Positions 45,246-54,144 are shown, counted from the stretch's first letter. The stretch is 64,000 bases of DNA from an uncultured Flavobacteriales bacterium (GCA_937139155.1 CAKZPI010000011.1:1-64000); one strand, 5' to 3'. A program made the numbers and translations. The notes: generated by a model not told the origin, from the letters alone.

Positions 45246-45701
45246 TTATCGAATCTCGTTAAGGTTAATTTTCTTTGGGTTCTGCGCTTCGTGCGGATGC
45301 TCGGTGCCGTTGAAAACCCGTAGGTTTTTTTGCAAGGCACGTCCCAAACGGTTCTTTGGTAGCATGCCTTGTACAGCCTTATGTACCAATTCGGTTGGGT
45401 CTTTTTCGAAGATCTGACGGGCAGAACGTTCGCGTTGCCCACCTGGATACCCAGTATGGTGCAGGTAAGATTTACCTTCCCAACGAGTACCCGAATAATC
45501 AATCTTATCCGCATTGATGATGATGACATTGTCACCACAATCAACGTGTGGGGTATAGTTAGGCTTTAACTTTCCGCGAATCATTTTAGCCACTACAGAC
45601 GACAAACGTCCTAAGCGCTCTCCAGTGGCGTCAATGATGACCCACTCCTTATTCACTGTGGCCTCATTGGCCGAAATTGTCTTGTAACTAAGCGTATTCA
45701 C
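45246..45701 (-). CDS. rplM: 50S ribosomal protein L13
   Basis: A 151-residue L13, first gene of the rplM-rpsI-rpsB-tsf operon. It has WVIIDATGERLGRLSSVVAKM, YTPHVDCGDNVIIINADK, SYLHHTGYPGG and VQGMLPKNRLGRAL. It has a clear promoter 58 bases upstream and a short leader with a small CCCCG/CGGG hairpin. Confidence 0.97.
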   Translation of the reverse strand: MNTLSYKTISANEATVNKEWVIIDATGERLGRLSSVVAKMIRGKLKPNYTPHVDCGDNVIIINADKIDYSGTRWEGKSYLHHTGYPGGQRERSARQIFEKDPTELVHKAVQGMLPKNRLGRALQKNLRVFNGTEHPHEAQNPKKINLNEIR

Positions 45702-46011
45702 CTTAGTAAACTTTTAAGTTCCATATAGTTTGAACAGAATCTCCCGAAAACGGGGCTGCGAAGATACAACTAAATTGACCGAACCGCCAAACAAATGCAC
45801 ATGTAAATGTTGAAAATGTTTGTTCCTGTGATTCAGTGGGTTTCCGAATGATTTTCGAAAAATATTAACCCTTTCCCCTTCTTTTTACAGAAGATTGATG
45901 CTGCAAACTTAGTTAAGTTTATAAATTGCTCCCTACCTTCGCAGAATAAATGGAGTCGATTTGCATATTATTAGGCGATTTCTCCGTTCATTCTGACTAA
46001 TGCCCTTAACC
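45702..46011. other. Divergent promoter region between rplM and glycosyltransferase
   Basis: There is no gene. It holds the rplM promoter and leader and, on the plus strand, TACCTTCG at about 45933 as a possible -7 box of the glycosyltransferase operon. Confidence 0.6.
45759..45790 (-). promoter_or_regulatory. Promoter of the rplM operon
   Basis: On the minus strand TTTG is followed 21 bases later by TATCTTCG (45766-45759). This is a good match to the Bacteroidota -33/-7 pair with normal spacing. The leader to ATG 45701 is about 50 bases. Confidence 0.6.
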
Positions 46012-46755
46012 ATGTCTAAAGTCTATAATACATTGGTGGTCATTCCGACCTATAATGAGAAGGAGAACATCCACGCCATGTTGCCCGCAGTGCTTGACCG
46101 ATATCCTGATTACCATTTACTTATTGTTGATGATGGTTCCCCCGACGGAACGGGTGAAATCGTAAAGTCTTTTCAAAAAGATTATGACACTCGCCTGCAC
46201 ATTCTTGAACGCTCAGGGAAGCAAGGTTTGGGAACCGCTTACCTCACAGCCTTTAAATGGGCCCTTGAACGGGATTATGAATACATTTTTGAAATGGATT
46301 GCGATTTTTCACACGATCCGAAAGATTTGAAGCGGTTGAAGGGGGCCTGTGAAAAGGGGGCAGATTTGGCCATAGGCTCAAGGTATGTGACCGGGGTGAA
46401 TGTGGTGAACTGGCCCATGGGAAGGGTGCTTATGTCTTATTATGCTAGTAAATATGTTCGGTTTATCACCGGATTGAAGATTCACGATACAACAGCCGGG
46501 TTTAAATGTTACCGCCGGGAGGTTCTGGAAACCATTAACCTGAATAAGATTCGATTTGTGGGCTATGCCTTCCAAATTGAAATGAAGTTCAAAACCTGGA
46601 AGCATGGCTTCACCGTAAAAGAGGTGCCCGTAATATTTACAGACCGTACCAAAGGACAGTCTAAAATGTCCTCGAAAATTTTCAAAGAAGCTGTTTTTGG
46701 AGTAATTCGCTTGAAATGGGATAGCTTTTTCACCAATTATAAAAAGTCGGCATGA
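46012..46755 (+). CDS. Polyprenol-phosphate sugar transferase (GT2, Dpm1-like)
   Basis: A 247-residue family-2 glycosyltransferase with VVIPTYNEKENI at the start, DDGSPDGT (first Asp pair), MDCDFSHDP (DxD-type metal site) and TAGFKCYRREVLE. This matches dolichol/polyprenol-phosphate mannosyltransferases, which put a sugar on a lipid carrier at the membrane. It has no C-terminal transmembrane domain. ATG 46012 is chosen over ATG 46000 because it matches the family start. Its stop overlaps pyrC by 4 bp. Confidence 0.87.
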   Translation: MSKVYNTLVVIPTYNEKENIHAMLPAVLDRYPDYHLLIVDDGSPDGTGEIVKSFQKDYDTRLHILERSGKQGLGTAYLTAFKWALERDYEYIFEMDCDFSHDPKDLKRLKGACEKGADLAIGSRYVTGVNVVNWPMGRVLMSYYASKYVRFITGLKIHDTTAGFKCYRREVLETINLNKIRFVGYAFQIEMKFKTWKHGFTVKEVPVIFTDRTKGQSKMSSKIFKEAVFGVIRLKWDSFFTNYKKSA

Positions 46756-48089
46756 AGATATTGATCAAGGATGCAACCATTATTAATGAGGGGCAAAGAA
46801 TTGAAGCAGATCTCTTAATTGAAAACGACCGAATCAAGAAAATAGGGGGCTCTTTGGAGGAACCCAATGCTGAGGTGATTGATGCCTCCGGACTGTGGTT
46901 GATTCCGGGTGTAATCGACGATCAGGTTCATTTTAGAGAGCCTGGATTAACGCATAAGGCCAATATTGCCACCGAAAGCCGGGCAGCAGCAGCTGGCGGT
47001 ATTACCTCTTATATGGAGATGCCCAATACGAATCCGCAAACCACGGTTCAAAAGGAATGGGAGAATAAAATGGCTATAGCCGATAGGGATTCCATGGTGA
47101 ATTATGGATTTTTCTTTGGGGCTACCAATGATAATATTGAGGAAGTTCTGAAAGTGGATCCGAAACGGACCCCGGGGATAAAGATTTTCATGGGCTCGTC
47201 TACGGGTAATATGCTGGTAGATGCCGAGGAAACCCTTGAAAATATTTTCAGCAAGGTTCGTATGCTTATTGCTACGCATTGTGAGGATGAGGCTACCATC
47301 CGCAGGAACATGGAATTGGCCCGGGAGAAATTTGGGGAAGATGTGCCCATGGTGCAGCATCCCTTGATTCGTTCCGCTGAAGCCTGTTACTTGTCAAGCT
47401 CTAAGGCCGTTGAACTTGCCAAAAAGCACGATACCCGTCTACATATTCTGCATATTTCCACCGAAAGGGAAACCCATCTTTTTGATGACCCTCGTCCCTT
47501 GGGTGAAAAGCGAATTACCGCCGAAGCCTGCGTGCACCACCTTTATTTCACCGATCAAGATTATCCGAAGAAAGGGAGTTTCATTAAATGGAATCCGGCC
47601 GTAAAAACCGAATCTGATCGAGAGGGGGTTTGGAAAGCTTTGCTTGAAAATCGAATTGACATTGTGGCCACAGACCATGCTCCTCATACCCTAGAAGAAA
47701 AGCAGCAATCGTATTTTAAAGCGCCTTCTGGCGGACCCCTTGTTCAACATGCCCTTCCTGCTATGCTTGAAATGGCGTCAAGAGGTAAAATTAGTCCGGA
47801 GCGGGTGGTTGAGAAAATGTGTCATGCCCCGGCCCAATGCTTTCACCTTGAAGAGAGAGGGTATATCCGCGAAGGGTATAAAGCAGATTTAGTATTGGTT
47901 GACCCAGAAGCCCATGAGGCAGTTCGAAGGGAGGACGTATACTATAAATGTGGATGGAGTCCTTTTGAAGGGGAAAAGTTTTCGGCCAAGGTTCTAACCA
48001 CCTTTGTAAACGGGGTAAAGGTTTATGACCGAGGTTCTTTTGGAAAAAGAGGTTCTGGGGAAGGGCTTCGGTTCAATCCACCCTTATAG
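46752..48089 (+). CDS. pyrC: Dihydroorotase
   Basis: A 445-residue amidohydrolase that closes carbamoyl aspartate to dihydroorotate in pyrimidine synthesis. It has the 5' signature VIDDQVHFREPG, the carbamylated-Lys region, ITAEACVHHLYF, and the final metal motif ATDHAPHT. The usual metal-binding HxH at the start reads QVH (Gln58, His60); I recall this variant as common in Bacteroidota. It overlaps the glycosyltransferase stop (ATGA) and converges on the DUF5723 gene with a 6-bp overlap. Confidence 0.9.
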   Translation: MKILIKDATIINEGQRIEADLLIENDRIKKIGGSLEEPNAEVIDASGLWLIPGVIDDQVHFREPGLTHKANIATESRAAAAGGITSYMEMPNTNPQTTVQKEWENKMAIADRDSMVNYGFFFGATNDNIEEVLKVDPKRTPGIKIFMGSSTGNMLVDAEETLENIFSKVRMLIATHCEDEATIRRNMELAREKFGEDVPMVQHPLIRSAEACYLSSSKAVELAKKHDTRLHILHISTERETHLFDDPRPLGEKRITAEACVHHLYFTDQDYPKKGSFIKWNPAVKTESDREGVWKALLENRIDIVATDHAPHTLEEKQQSYFKAPSGGPLVQHALPAMLEMASRGKISPERVVEKMCHAPAQCFHLEERGYIREGYKADLVLVDPEAHEAVRREDVYYKCGWSPFEGEKFSAKVLTTFVNGVKVYDRGSFGKRGSGEGLRFNPPL

Positions 48090-49466
48090 GCTAAACCTTA
48101 GCATACCAAATGCCAGACTCAAATTAGGTCTAGACTCTCCATTGAAAAAGGTTAAAATATCTCCGGTTCCCAGCAAGAGTTGGGTGGCGCCTACATTCAA
48201 TTGCAGTCCAACCGGCAAGGACTCTCCATATTGCCGATTTAGGGAATAGCCAGTAGAAACCTTGGCAATTCCGAGATTTACTTGGGCGGCCAGGGAAACC
48301 TGTGAAGCGTCAATGCTCGGGTCGGCATCGTTTAAGGGCGCTACAACATCAGCTCCAAGCTCCAAAATCGGAAGGACCTTGATTCCGGCTCCCAATCTAA
48401 AAACGGCAGGAAGTTCGGTTGTGAAAGAGTCATCCGGTTTGAAATTTAAAACCCCTTCATCCCCATAAAAGAGTTGAGCATTTTCAGCAAATTGGTAATC
48501 AGTAGCCCCGTGCGATTGATTGGTAGGGTATTTTAAATTGGTGTCTTGAGCTGCCAAGACATTGGTCTTCCAGGTAACTTCACCAATATTAATAAAGGAG
48601 ATTCCGGCCTTAACCTTGTTGCCAAGTATGGCGCTAAACCCGAAGTCTAAAGAAAACCCGGTGCCCGCTGCATTGAAAATGTTTTCGGCTTGTTCAATTT
48701 GGAAATTTTGAATTTGCCCGTAGTCGATTTTGGTGAAATTGCTTGAAAAGGCAGATCGGGCAAAGAAATTGTCGCCATCCGCCCTTAGGTCTAGGTTCCC
48801 CATTCCCCAGATGTACCTATAACCAATGCCCCCGTAAACATCTAAAACGTCTAGTTTTCCAACCCCACCAATGGAGAAAAGTTTCCGACCATAATTTATG
48901 TTAAAGGCTCTAAGGCTTTGATAAGAGGCCGTAGTTCCGTCCAGGGCTTCACTGGCTTTTGGGTAAGATTGACTGCTGTCTTGAAAAACCTCGGCCCCTG
49001 CTCCGTGAAAGAAAATATCAGCTGCAGTTTCGTTCAAGCTAATATGTCCGGTGGTGTAAGATTCCAGGCTGAATCCGAAGCCCCCAAGTTTGGGTACTTG
49101 AAATGAGACGGCTCCCCAACGAATATTGCTTTGAAAATTCAGGCCGTTTTCTCCCTGAAAGATTTGGGCCAGGGTTTCTCGGTCTTCTTGGTTGAAGTTT
49201 TTTTTGCGGTTTAATAAGATTCTTCCGATTTCTTGGATGTCAAGGTGATCAGAATGCATATTGATTCCGCCGGTTATGGCTGAAACCGATACCCCAAGTT
49301 GCTTCCATCCTAGGTTTGAAGGATTGATTCCAATAGCCATGTCTTGTTCGTTGAAGGTGGTAGCAACTCCGCCTCTACCCACGGTAAGGGGCATGCCGAG
49401 GCCCATTTGCCCCATCCCCGAAAGGGAAGAAAAGCAGATGAAAAGAATGAGAATGGATTTTTTCAT
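48084..49466 (-). CDS. DUF5723-like outer-membrane protein
   Basis: A 460-residue protein with a signal peptide (about 1-19). It then has the FadL/PorV-like start GGVATTFNEQDMAIGINPSNLGW and repeated aromatic beta-strands to the end (LNVGATQLLLGTGDIL, LSLAFGMLRFSL). This fits DUF5723, a Bacteroidota family of predicted 14-stranded barrels; some relatives act in the type IX secretion shuttle. The role of this one is unknown. Confidence 0.75.
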   Translation of the reverse strand: MKKSILILFICFSSLSGMGQMGLGMPLTVGRGGVATTFNEQDMAIGINPSNLGWKQLGVSVSAITGGINMHSDHLDIQEIGRILLNRKKNFNQEDRETLAQIFQGENGLNFQSNIRWGAVSFQVPKLGGFGFSLESYTTGHISLNETAADIFFHGAGAEVFQDSSQSYPKASEALDGTTASYQSLRAFNINYGRKLFSIGGVGKLDVLDVYGGIGYRYIWGMGNLDLRADGDNFFARSAFSSNFTKIDYGQIQNFQIEQAENIFNAAGTGFSLDFGFSAILGNKVKAGISFINIGEVTWKTNVLAAQDTNLKYPTNQSHGATDYQFAENAQLFYGDEGVLNFKPDDSFTTELPAVFRLGAGIKVLPILELGADVVAPLNDADPSIDASQVSLAAQVNLGIAKVSTGYSLNRQYGESLPVGLQLNVGATQLLLGTGDILTFFNGESRPNLSLAFGMLRFSL

Positions 49467-49493
49467 GAGAGAATTCTAGGGGGATAAATGTAC

Positions 49494-49501
49494 TAACTTT
49501 G
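49494..49501 (+). promoter_or_regulatory. -7 box of the DUF4296 gene
   Basis: TAACTTTG is followed by TGCCCA and ATG 49508, again a six-base spacing. It excludes the TTG at 49499. Confidence 0.6.
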
Positions 49502-49507
49502 TGCCCA

Positions 49508-49915
49508 ATGAAATTATTACAATCCTTAGTTTTTCTTTTGGTTATAAGCGGTTTCAGCAACTGCAAAGACCAGCGTTCAAAGCCCGAATTGGATCGGGAA
49601 GTGATGGTTGAAGTTTTAACCGATGTGTATTTGCTAGAAGGTGCCAGAGCCTTGAACTTGCAAGGCATAGGAAGGGATACCCTCAGGTCTACCAAAATAC
49701 TGGCAAATATTTATGCCAAACACGGGGTGGACAAGGATGCTTTTTTGGCTTCTTATCGGGTCTATGCTCAAGATCAGGAAAAGTTAGAAGCCTTAATGGA
49801 AGACGTGATGGGTCGCTTGGGTGAGCTGGAGGCTAAGGAATTAGGCCGTCGCGCAAATCCTGAAGATAGCACTTCGAATTCCAATCGAGGATTTTTTGAC
49901 CGCCACGGAGATTGA
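49508..49915 (+). CDS. DUF4296 lipoprotein
   Basis: A 135-residue protein with a lipoprotein signal peptide (Cys about residue 19, GFSNC). It then has the DUF4296 pattern VMVEVLTDVYLLEGAR, IYAKHGVDKDAFLASYRVYAQ and EALMEDVMGRL. The family is restricted to Bacteroidota and has no known function. Its last 83 bases overlap the end of the convergent epimerase gene, so both reading frames are used there. Confidence 0.85.
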   Translation: MKLLQSLVFLLVISGFSNCKDQRSKPELDREVMVEVLTDVYLLEGARALNLQGIGRDTLRSTKILANIYAKHGVDKDAFLASYRVYAQDQEKLEALMEDVMGRLGELEAKELGRRANPEDSTSNSNRGFFDRHGD

Positions 49916-50855
49916 ATCCTTTTTCTTGAATTTTATCGGTATTGTAGTTCAGATTTTTCTGGCTAGATCTAGCCGTTTCTTTGGTGAGTACTGGCGGTTT
50001 CCCTTTGAAAAAGGCAGATACTTTTGCCAGGCGCCAGGCAATTTCTCCTAGCCATGGCGGACAAGCATATTTAGGAGGGTTTTTTCCTAGGGCCTTTGCC
50101 AGTCTGGAAAACAGGCTTTGGTAGGAAAGATTTTCACCAGCCAATATGAACCGCTGTGCTGAGGTTTTTGATTTGCAAAGTTCAATTAGTATTTCCGCAA
50201 CATCACGCACGTCTACAATGGCGTTAGAGCCCAAGGGGTAAAAACGCAATCCGGAATATGCCGTTTTTATAAGGGCTGAGGAACCTGAGGAATAATCGCC
50301 GGGTCCTAAAATAACCACAGGATTAACCATTACCATGTCAAGGCCCTCTTCAAAGCCTCTCCAAACTTCACGTTCTGCGGCATATTTGCTTTTTGAATAA
50401 GCGGTATTTGATTTGGACGATTTCCAGGGGGTGTTTTCCTTGACCTCGGTGCCATGCTCTGGTTTTCCCAAAGCGGCAACGGATGAGCAATAGGCCATTT
50501 TTTGAACCCCTTTAGCCAGGGCTACATTTACCAAATTGGCTGTTCCAACAGCATTGGTTTGGTAGAGGTTTTCATAATCACCGGCTTGAAAAGAAACCAA
50601 GGCAGCTGCATGGTATAGGTGGGTGCAGCCTTCCAAAGCATCTTCAAGGCTGGGTAAATCTTGGAGGTCGGCTTGAACTGCTTCAACCTGATCGAGCCAG
50701 TTTTCTGGTAAGTCTTGATAATGTCTCAGCTTTCGCTGGAGGGTGGACTTGAGTTCAGGGCTCCGTGAAACGGCTCGAAGCTTTTCGCCCCGCTTAACCA
50801 GCTCATAAACCAGATGACTTCCTACAAGTCCGCTTGCCCCAAATACCACATTCAT
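49833..50855 (-). CDS. NAD-dependent epimerase/dehydratase family protein
   Basis: A 340-residue extended short-chain dehydrogenase. It has the Rossmann glycine motif VFGASGLVGSHLVYEL, LYHAAALVSFQ, CSSVAALG with the catalytic Ser, YSKSKYAAER (YxxxK), and NPVVILGPGDY. Close relatives are dihydroflavonol-reductase-like or 3beta-HSD-like enzymes; the substrate cannot be told. Its 3' end overlaps the DUF4296 gene by 83 bp. Confidence 0.88.
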   Translation of the reverse strand: MNVVFGASGLVGSHLVYELVKRGEKLRAVSRSPELKSTLQRKLRHYQDLPENWLDQVEAVQADLQDLPSLEDALEGCTHLYHAAALVSFQAGDYENLYQTNAVGTANLVNVALAKGVQKMAYCSSVAALGKPEHGTEVKENTPWKSSKSNTAYSKSKYAAEREVWRGFEEGLDMVMVNPVVILGPGDYSSGSSALIKTAYSGLRFYPLGSNAIVDVRDVAEILIELCKSKTSAQRFILAGENLSYQSLFSRLAKALGKNPPKYACPPWLGEIAWRLAKVSAFFKGKPPVLTKETARSSQKNLNYNTDKIQEKGFNLRGGQKILDWNSKCYLQDLRDGLIP

Positions 50856-50934
50856 GGCGGCTAAATTAGAAAATAGAAAGCTGGAAACGCATTAGAATTT
50901 GGAGGAATTGAGAAGGGAGAATTTGGTTTTTAAA

Positions 50935-51273
50935 TTAGGTTGCAAACGGGGGGAGTTCCAAGCTAGGATCCCAGAAAACCTTTTTGAAATTCATGACCTG
51001 ATCTTCTTGTATTTTATGCCCTTCGGCCTCCAGTAGGTTTTTCATCATATTCAGGCCTGGAAAATGAAATTTCCCGGTCAGTACCCCATTACGATTTAAT
51101 ACGCGATGGGCCGGTATGCCAAGGTTGTGGCTTGAATTCATGGCATATCCAACCATTCTAGCAGACTTAGGAGCGCCAATGTATTTTGCTATGGCTCCAT
51201 AGCTAGTTAATTTTCCTTCAGGAATTTTACGAACTACTGAATATACCTTTTCGAAGAAATTATTTTCTTCCAT
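50935..51273 (-). CDS. Alkyltransferase-like (ATL) protein
   Basis: A 112-residue protein of the MGMT C-terminal domain fold. The active-site motif PCHR reads PAHRV (Ala55), so it cannot accept an alkyl group. ATL proteins bind O6-alkylguanine, flip it out and flag it for nucleotide excision repair. The arginine-finger region SARMVGYAM and the recognition helix (GKLTSYGAIAKYIG) are kept. It overlaps trmB by 14 bp. Confidence 0.9.
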   Translation of the reverse strand: MEENNFFEKVYSVVRKIPEGKLTSYGAIAKYIGAPKSARMVGYAMNSSHNLGIPAHRVLNRNGVLTGKFHFPGLNMMKNLLEAEGHKIQEDQVMNFKKVFWDPSLELPPFAT

Positions 51274-51937
51274 TAATTCTGAACTTCAGATAGGTGATTT
51301 TCTTTCCTTGTTCTGAGAAAATGGACTCATAATGGGTTCTTATTTTCAGAACAGGGGTGAGTTCGGTGTTTCCGTATAGGTCATGGGTGGCATATAGAAT
51401 TTCATGGTTATAGCCATCCAGGATTCCGAGGGTAAAGCCGTGCAGGAATTCAGAGTCGGTTTTGAGGTGAACAATTCCGTCATCTTTTAGGATGCTACGG
51501 TATTTTTCAAGGAAATCAGGGTGGGTAAGTCTTTTTTTGGTTCGTCGAAACTTGATTTGGGGGTCGGGGAATGTAATCCAGATTTCGTCTACCTCACCTT
51601 GTTCAAAGCATTGGTCAATGAGTTCTATTTGGGTACGGAGGAAGGCGGCATTTGGAAGAGGTTCTTCAAGGCTGGTTTTGGCGCCTCTCCAGATCCGGGC
51701 TCCCTTAATGTCGAGGCCAATGAAGTTTTTTTCTGGAAATTCCCGGGCCATTCCAACGGTATACTCGCCTCGGCCGCAGCCAAGTTCAAGCACAAGGGGC
51801 TTGTCGTTTTGGAAAAAATCTGACCTCCAGTTCCCCTTCATTTCAAATTTACCTTCTAGTAAATCCGTGCGAAGGGGTTGAAATACATTCTTGAAGGTTT
51901 CTATTTCTGCGAACCTTTTCAGCTTATCTTTTCCCAT
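51260..51937 (-). CDS. trmB: tRNA (guanine-N7)-methyltransferase
   Basis: A 225-residue SAM enzyme that makes m7G46 in tRNA. It has LELGCGRGEYTVGMA (motif I), NFIGLDIKGARIWRG, EIWITFPDPQIKFRRTKKRL (catalytic Asp-Pro loop) and the terminal YLKFRI. ATG 51937 gives MGKDKLKRFAE, a start I recall from relatives. A TATTTTTG box lies at 51954-51961 on the minus strand, inside the longer reading frame. Confidence 0.95.
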   Translation of the reverse strand: MGKDKLKRFAEIETFKNVFQPLRTDLLEGKFEMKGNWRSDFFQNDKPLVLELGCGRGEYTVGMAREFPEKNFIGLDIKGARIWRGAKTSLEEPLPNAAFLRTQIELIDQCFEQGEVDEIWITFPDPQIKFRRTKKRLTHPDFLEKYRSILKDDGIVHLKTDSEFLHGFTLGILDGYNHEILYATHDLYGNTELTPVLKIRTHYESIFSEQGKKITYLKFRINGRK

Positions 51938-51953
51938 GCCTTGAAATTTCTGG

Positions 51954-51961
51954 CAAAAATA
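51954..51961 (-). promoter_or_regulatory. -7 box of trmB-ATL
   Basis: The minus strand reads TATTTTTG, 16 bases before ATG 51937, giving a leader of about 10 bases. Confidence 0.55.
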
Positions 51962-52040
51962 AGATTCCATGCGAAGAATATGGGATTGAAAATACCTTAA
52001 AAAGGGCAGGGTTTTTGGAACGATGTATGGTAAATGAAAA

Positions 52041-52048
52041 TACCTTTG
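52041..52048 (+). promoter_or_regulatory. -7 box of the glycosyltransferase gene
   Basis: TACCTTTG is followed by TGGGGTA and ATG 52056 (seven bases). Confidence 0.6.
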
Positions 52049-52055
52049 TGGGGTA

Positions 52056-53126
52056 ATGAATAAAAAAGGACATGTCTTAATAAGTCCGCTTGATTGGGGC
52101 TTAGGTCACGCTACTCGGTCGACCGTGATTGCGGAATGGTTGCTTGAGGAAGGCTTTAAAGTATCTGTGGCTGGAGACCAGGTAAGCTTGGAAATTTTTC
52201 AAGAAAGCTTGGGCAGCCGGGTGAGCTTTGTAGAGGGCATGCCTGCTTACCAAGTCAAGTACCATCCGAAAGGATTGATGGTTAGCTTGCTTCAACAAGC
52301 CGCCCAAATTTGGTCGGTGGCCAGGAAAGAAAATAAATGGATTCGGGAAGTCGCTCCGAAATTGGGTTTGACCGGATTGATTTCTGACAACCGGTTCGGA
52401 CTTTTTCATCCCGAAATTTATTCGGTTTATCTAAGCCACCAAATCAATATTCGAGCCTACGGATTTGAGTCCTTGGCTAAACTAATTCACCGCCGGGTTA
52501 TTCAAAAATTTGATGCTTGTTGGATCCCTGATTACCCAGGAAAGGATTCCTTAAGTGGATCCTTGAGTAGGGGGTATGAAGGTTTTGAATCTTTCGAATA
52601 TATTGGTTGGTTAAATAGATTGGAAAAATTTAATGAGGTAGATTCTCAGGAGAGGTACAAGGCCGTTGTTTTGGGTTCCGGACCAGAGCCGGCTCGGGGT
52701 TTATTCTTGGAGAAAATGGCTAAGATTCTAGAAGAAATTGAAGGAGATCACCTGCTTTTGGAGGGTAAACCGGGTCAAACCAAAAGAAGAAAGGAAGGAA
52801 ACCTTTCTTGGATCAGTCATTTGGGAGGGGAGGAATTAAAGTCTAAGCTAAAGGCTGCAGAATTCATAATAACCAGGCCTGGGTATACAAGCTTAATGGA
52901 ATTGGCTGAAATGAATAAATCCTTGATTTTGGTTCCAACCCCTGGGCAAACTGAGCAAATGTATCTGGGCAAAAGGCTTGACCAGCAGGGTAGAGCGAGG
53001 CAGATTTCAGAGCGGAAATTGAATGCAATTAGTTTGAAAGCGGCCATGCAGGGCAAGTATTCTTTTTATCAAAGTCACCCCCCAAAGGTTGATTTAGAAA
53101 AGCTATTTAAACCTTTTCTAGGTTGA
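52056..53126 (+). CDS. Glycosyltransferase, GT-B fold (MurG/GT28-like)
   Basis: A 356-residue predicted glycosyltransferase. It opens with GHVLISPLDWGLGHATRSTVIAEWL, a GT28-type N-terminal loop. Its C-terminal nucleotide-sugar region has AEFIITRPGYTSLMELAEMNKSLILVPTPGQTEQMYLG, close in layout to MurG. It is probably cytoplasmic or peripheral to the membrane; donor and acceptor are unknown. Its 3' end overlaps that of the convergent kinase gene by 20 bp. Confidence 0.85.
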   Translation: MNKKGHVLISPLDWGLGHATRSTVIAEWLLEEGFKVSVAGDQVSLEIFQESLGSRVSFVEGMPAYQVKYHPKGLMVSLLQQAAQIWSVARKENKWIREVAPKLGLTGLISDNRFGLFHPEIYSVYLSHQINIRAYGFESLAKLIHRRVIQKFDACWIPDYPGKDSLSGSLSRGYEGFESFEYIGWLNRLEKFNEVDSQERYKAVVLGSGPEPARGLFLEKMAKILEEIEGDHLLLEGKPGQTKRRKEGNLSWISHLGGEELKSKLKAAEFIITRPGYTSLMELAEMNKSLILVPTPGQTEQMYLGKRLDQQGRARQISERKLNAISLKAAMQGKYSFYQSHPPKVDLEKLFKPFLG

Positions 53127-54144
53127 AAGTGAAAACTGTGCCTGTTTCTTGATCGGAGGTAACCGTTATGGAAGAGCCGTGGGCTTCCACAATATGTTTA
53201 ACAATTGCTAAACCCAGTCCTGAGCCTCCAATTTCTCGGTTTCTTGAGTGGTCAATCCGATAAAATCTTTCAAACAAACGGGGTAGGTGCTTGGCGTCAA
53301 TTCCGGGTCCATCGTTGGAAACCTCCACATGAATGGCCTTGTCAATTTTCAAGAAATCAATTTCAACCTTACCCTCTTCTTTTCCGTATTTGATACCATT
53401 TGAAATCAGGTTGTCAAAAACCTGTCGAATTCGTTGGGGGTCAATATGTGCCATGACCCTATCTTGAGGTTTGGCTAGAATGAGTTTAATGCCTTTTGCA
53501 TTCGCTTGTTCTGAATAGCTATCCATAGACTCATTGACCAAATCAACCAGGTTGGTAGGCTTTTTTTCAAGTTGAAGGGCACCAGACTCAAGTTTAGAAA
53601 TTTGATCTAGGTCTTTAACCAAGCTGATCAAACGCTCAACCGAACGTTCCGTTCTTTGAAGATAGGGTACGGCATATTTAGGGTCATCAACCGCTCCATC
53701 TAAAAGCGTAAAAACATAACCTTGAATATTGAAAATAGGCGTTTTGAGTTCATGGGCCAGGTTGCCAATAAACTCTCTCCGAAAGGCTTCCCTTTTCTTG
53801 TACTCTTCAATTTCTTCGCTCCGGGCTTTTCCCCATTGCTCCACCTCATGTTTCACCCGTTCGAGGCTCACTACTGGGTCTATTTTTTTCTTGGCATCAT
53901 CAATAGATTTGAACTGATTGATGGTACGGTAAATGAGTTTGATTTTGGAGTAAATGAAATTTTCAAGGAAGGAGTTTACCAGGAAAAATCCGGAAAGAAA
54001 GGTGAGGAGGAAAACAGAAATAGGAACCAGTGCATTGGGTTTGCTTTCGAAGCTCCACATAGCAAGTAAACAAACTCCGGCAGAAACAAGACTTAGTATT
54101 AAGGCTATGATTACCGAAAGTTTCTTTAAGCTATCCTCCTGCAT
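53107..54144 (-). CDS. PhoR-type sensor histidine kinase
   Basis: A 345-residue kinase. Two adjacent membrane helices (about 9-29 and 37-60) leave almost no periplasmic loop, as in PhoR. The phospho-acceptor is His131 in GNLAHELKTPIFNI, and the ATPase domain has FDNLISNGIKYG, NDGPGIDAKHLPRLFERFY and GSGLGLAIVKHI. ATG 54144 (behind AGGAGG-type sequence inside the regulator end) is preferred over TTG 54153. It is co-transcribed with the regulator. Confidence 0.88.
   Translation of the reverse strand: MQEDSLKKLSVIIALILSLVSAGVCLLAMWSFESKPNALVPISVFLLTFLSGFFLVNSFLENFIYSKIKLIYRTINQFKSIDDAKKKIDPVVSLERVKHEVEQWGKARSEEIEEYKKREAFRREFIGNLAHELKTPIFNIQGYVFTLLDGAVDDPKYAVPYLQRTERSVERLISLVKDLDQISKLESGALQLEKKPTNLVDLVNESMDSYSEQANAKGIKLILAKPQDRVMAHIDPQRIRQVFDNLISNGIKYGKEEGKVEIDFLKIDKAIHVEVSNDGPGIDAKHLPRLFERFYRIDHSRNREIGGSGLGLAIVKHIVEAHGSSITVTSDQETGTVFTFNLEKV

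Noticed and set aside
45702..45758. Known L13 autoregulatory leader
   Set aside because: Only a small CCCCG/CGGG hairpin is visible; I cannot match it to a described leader motif.
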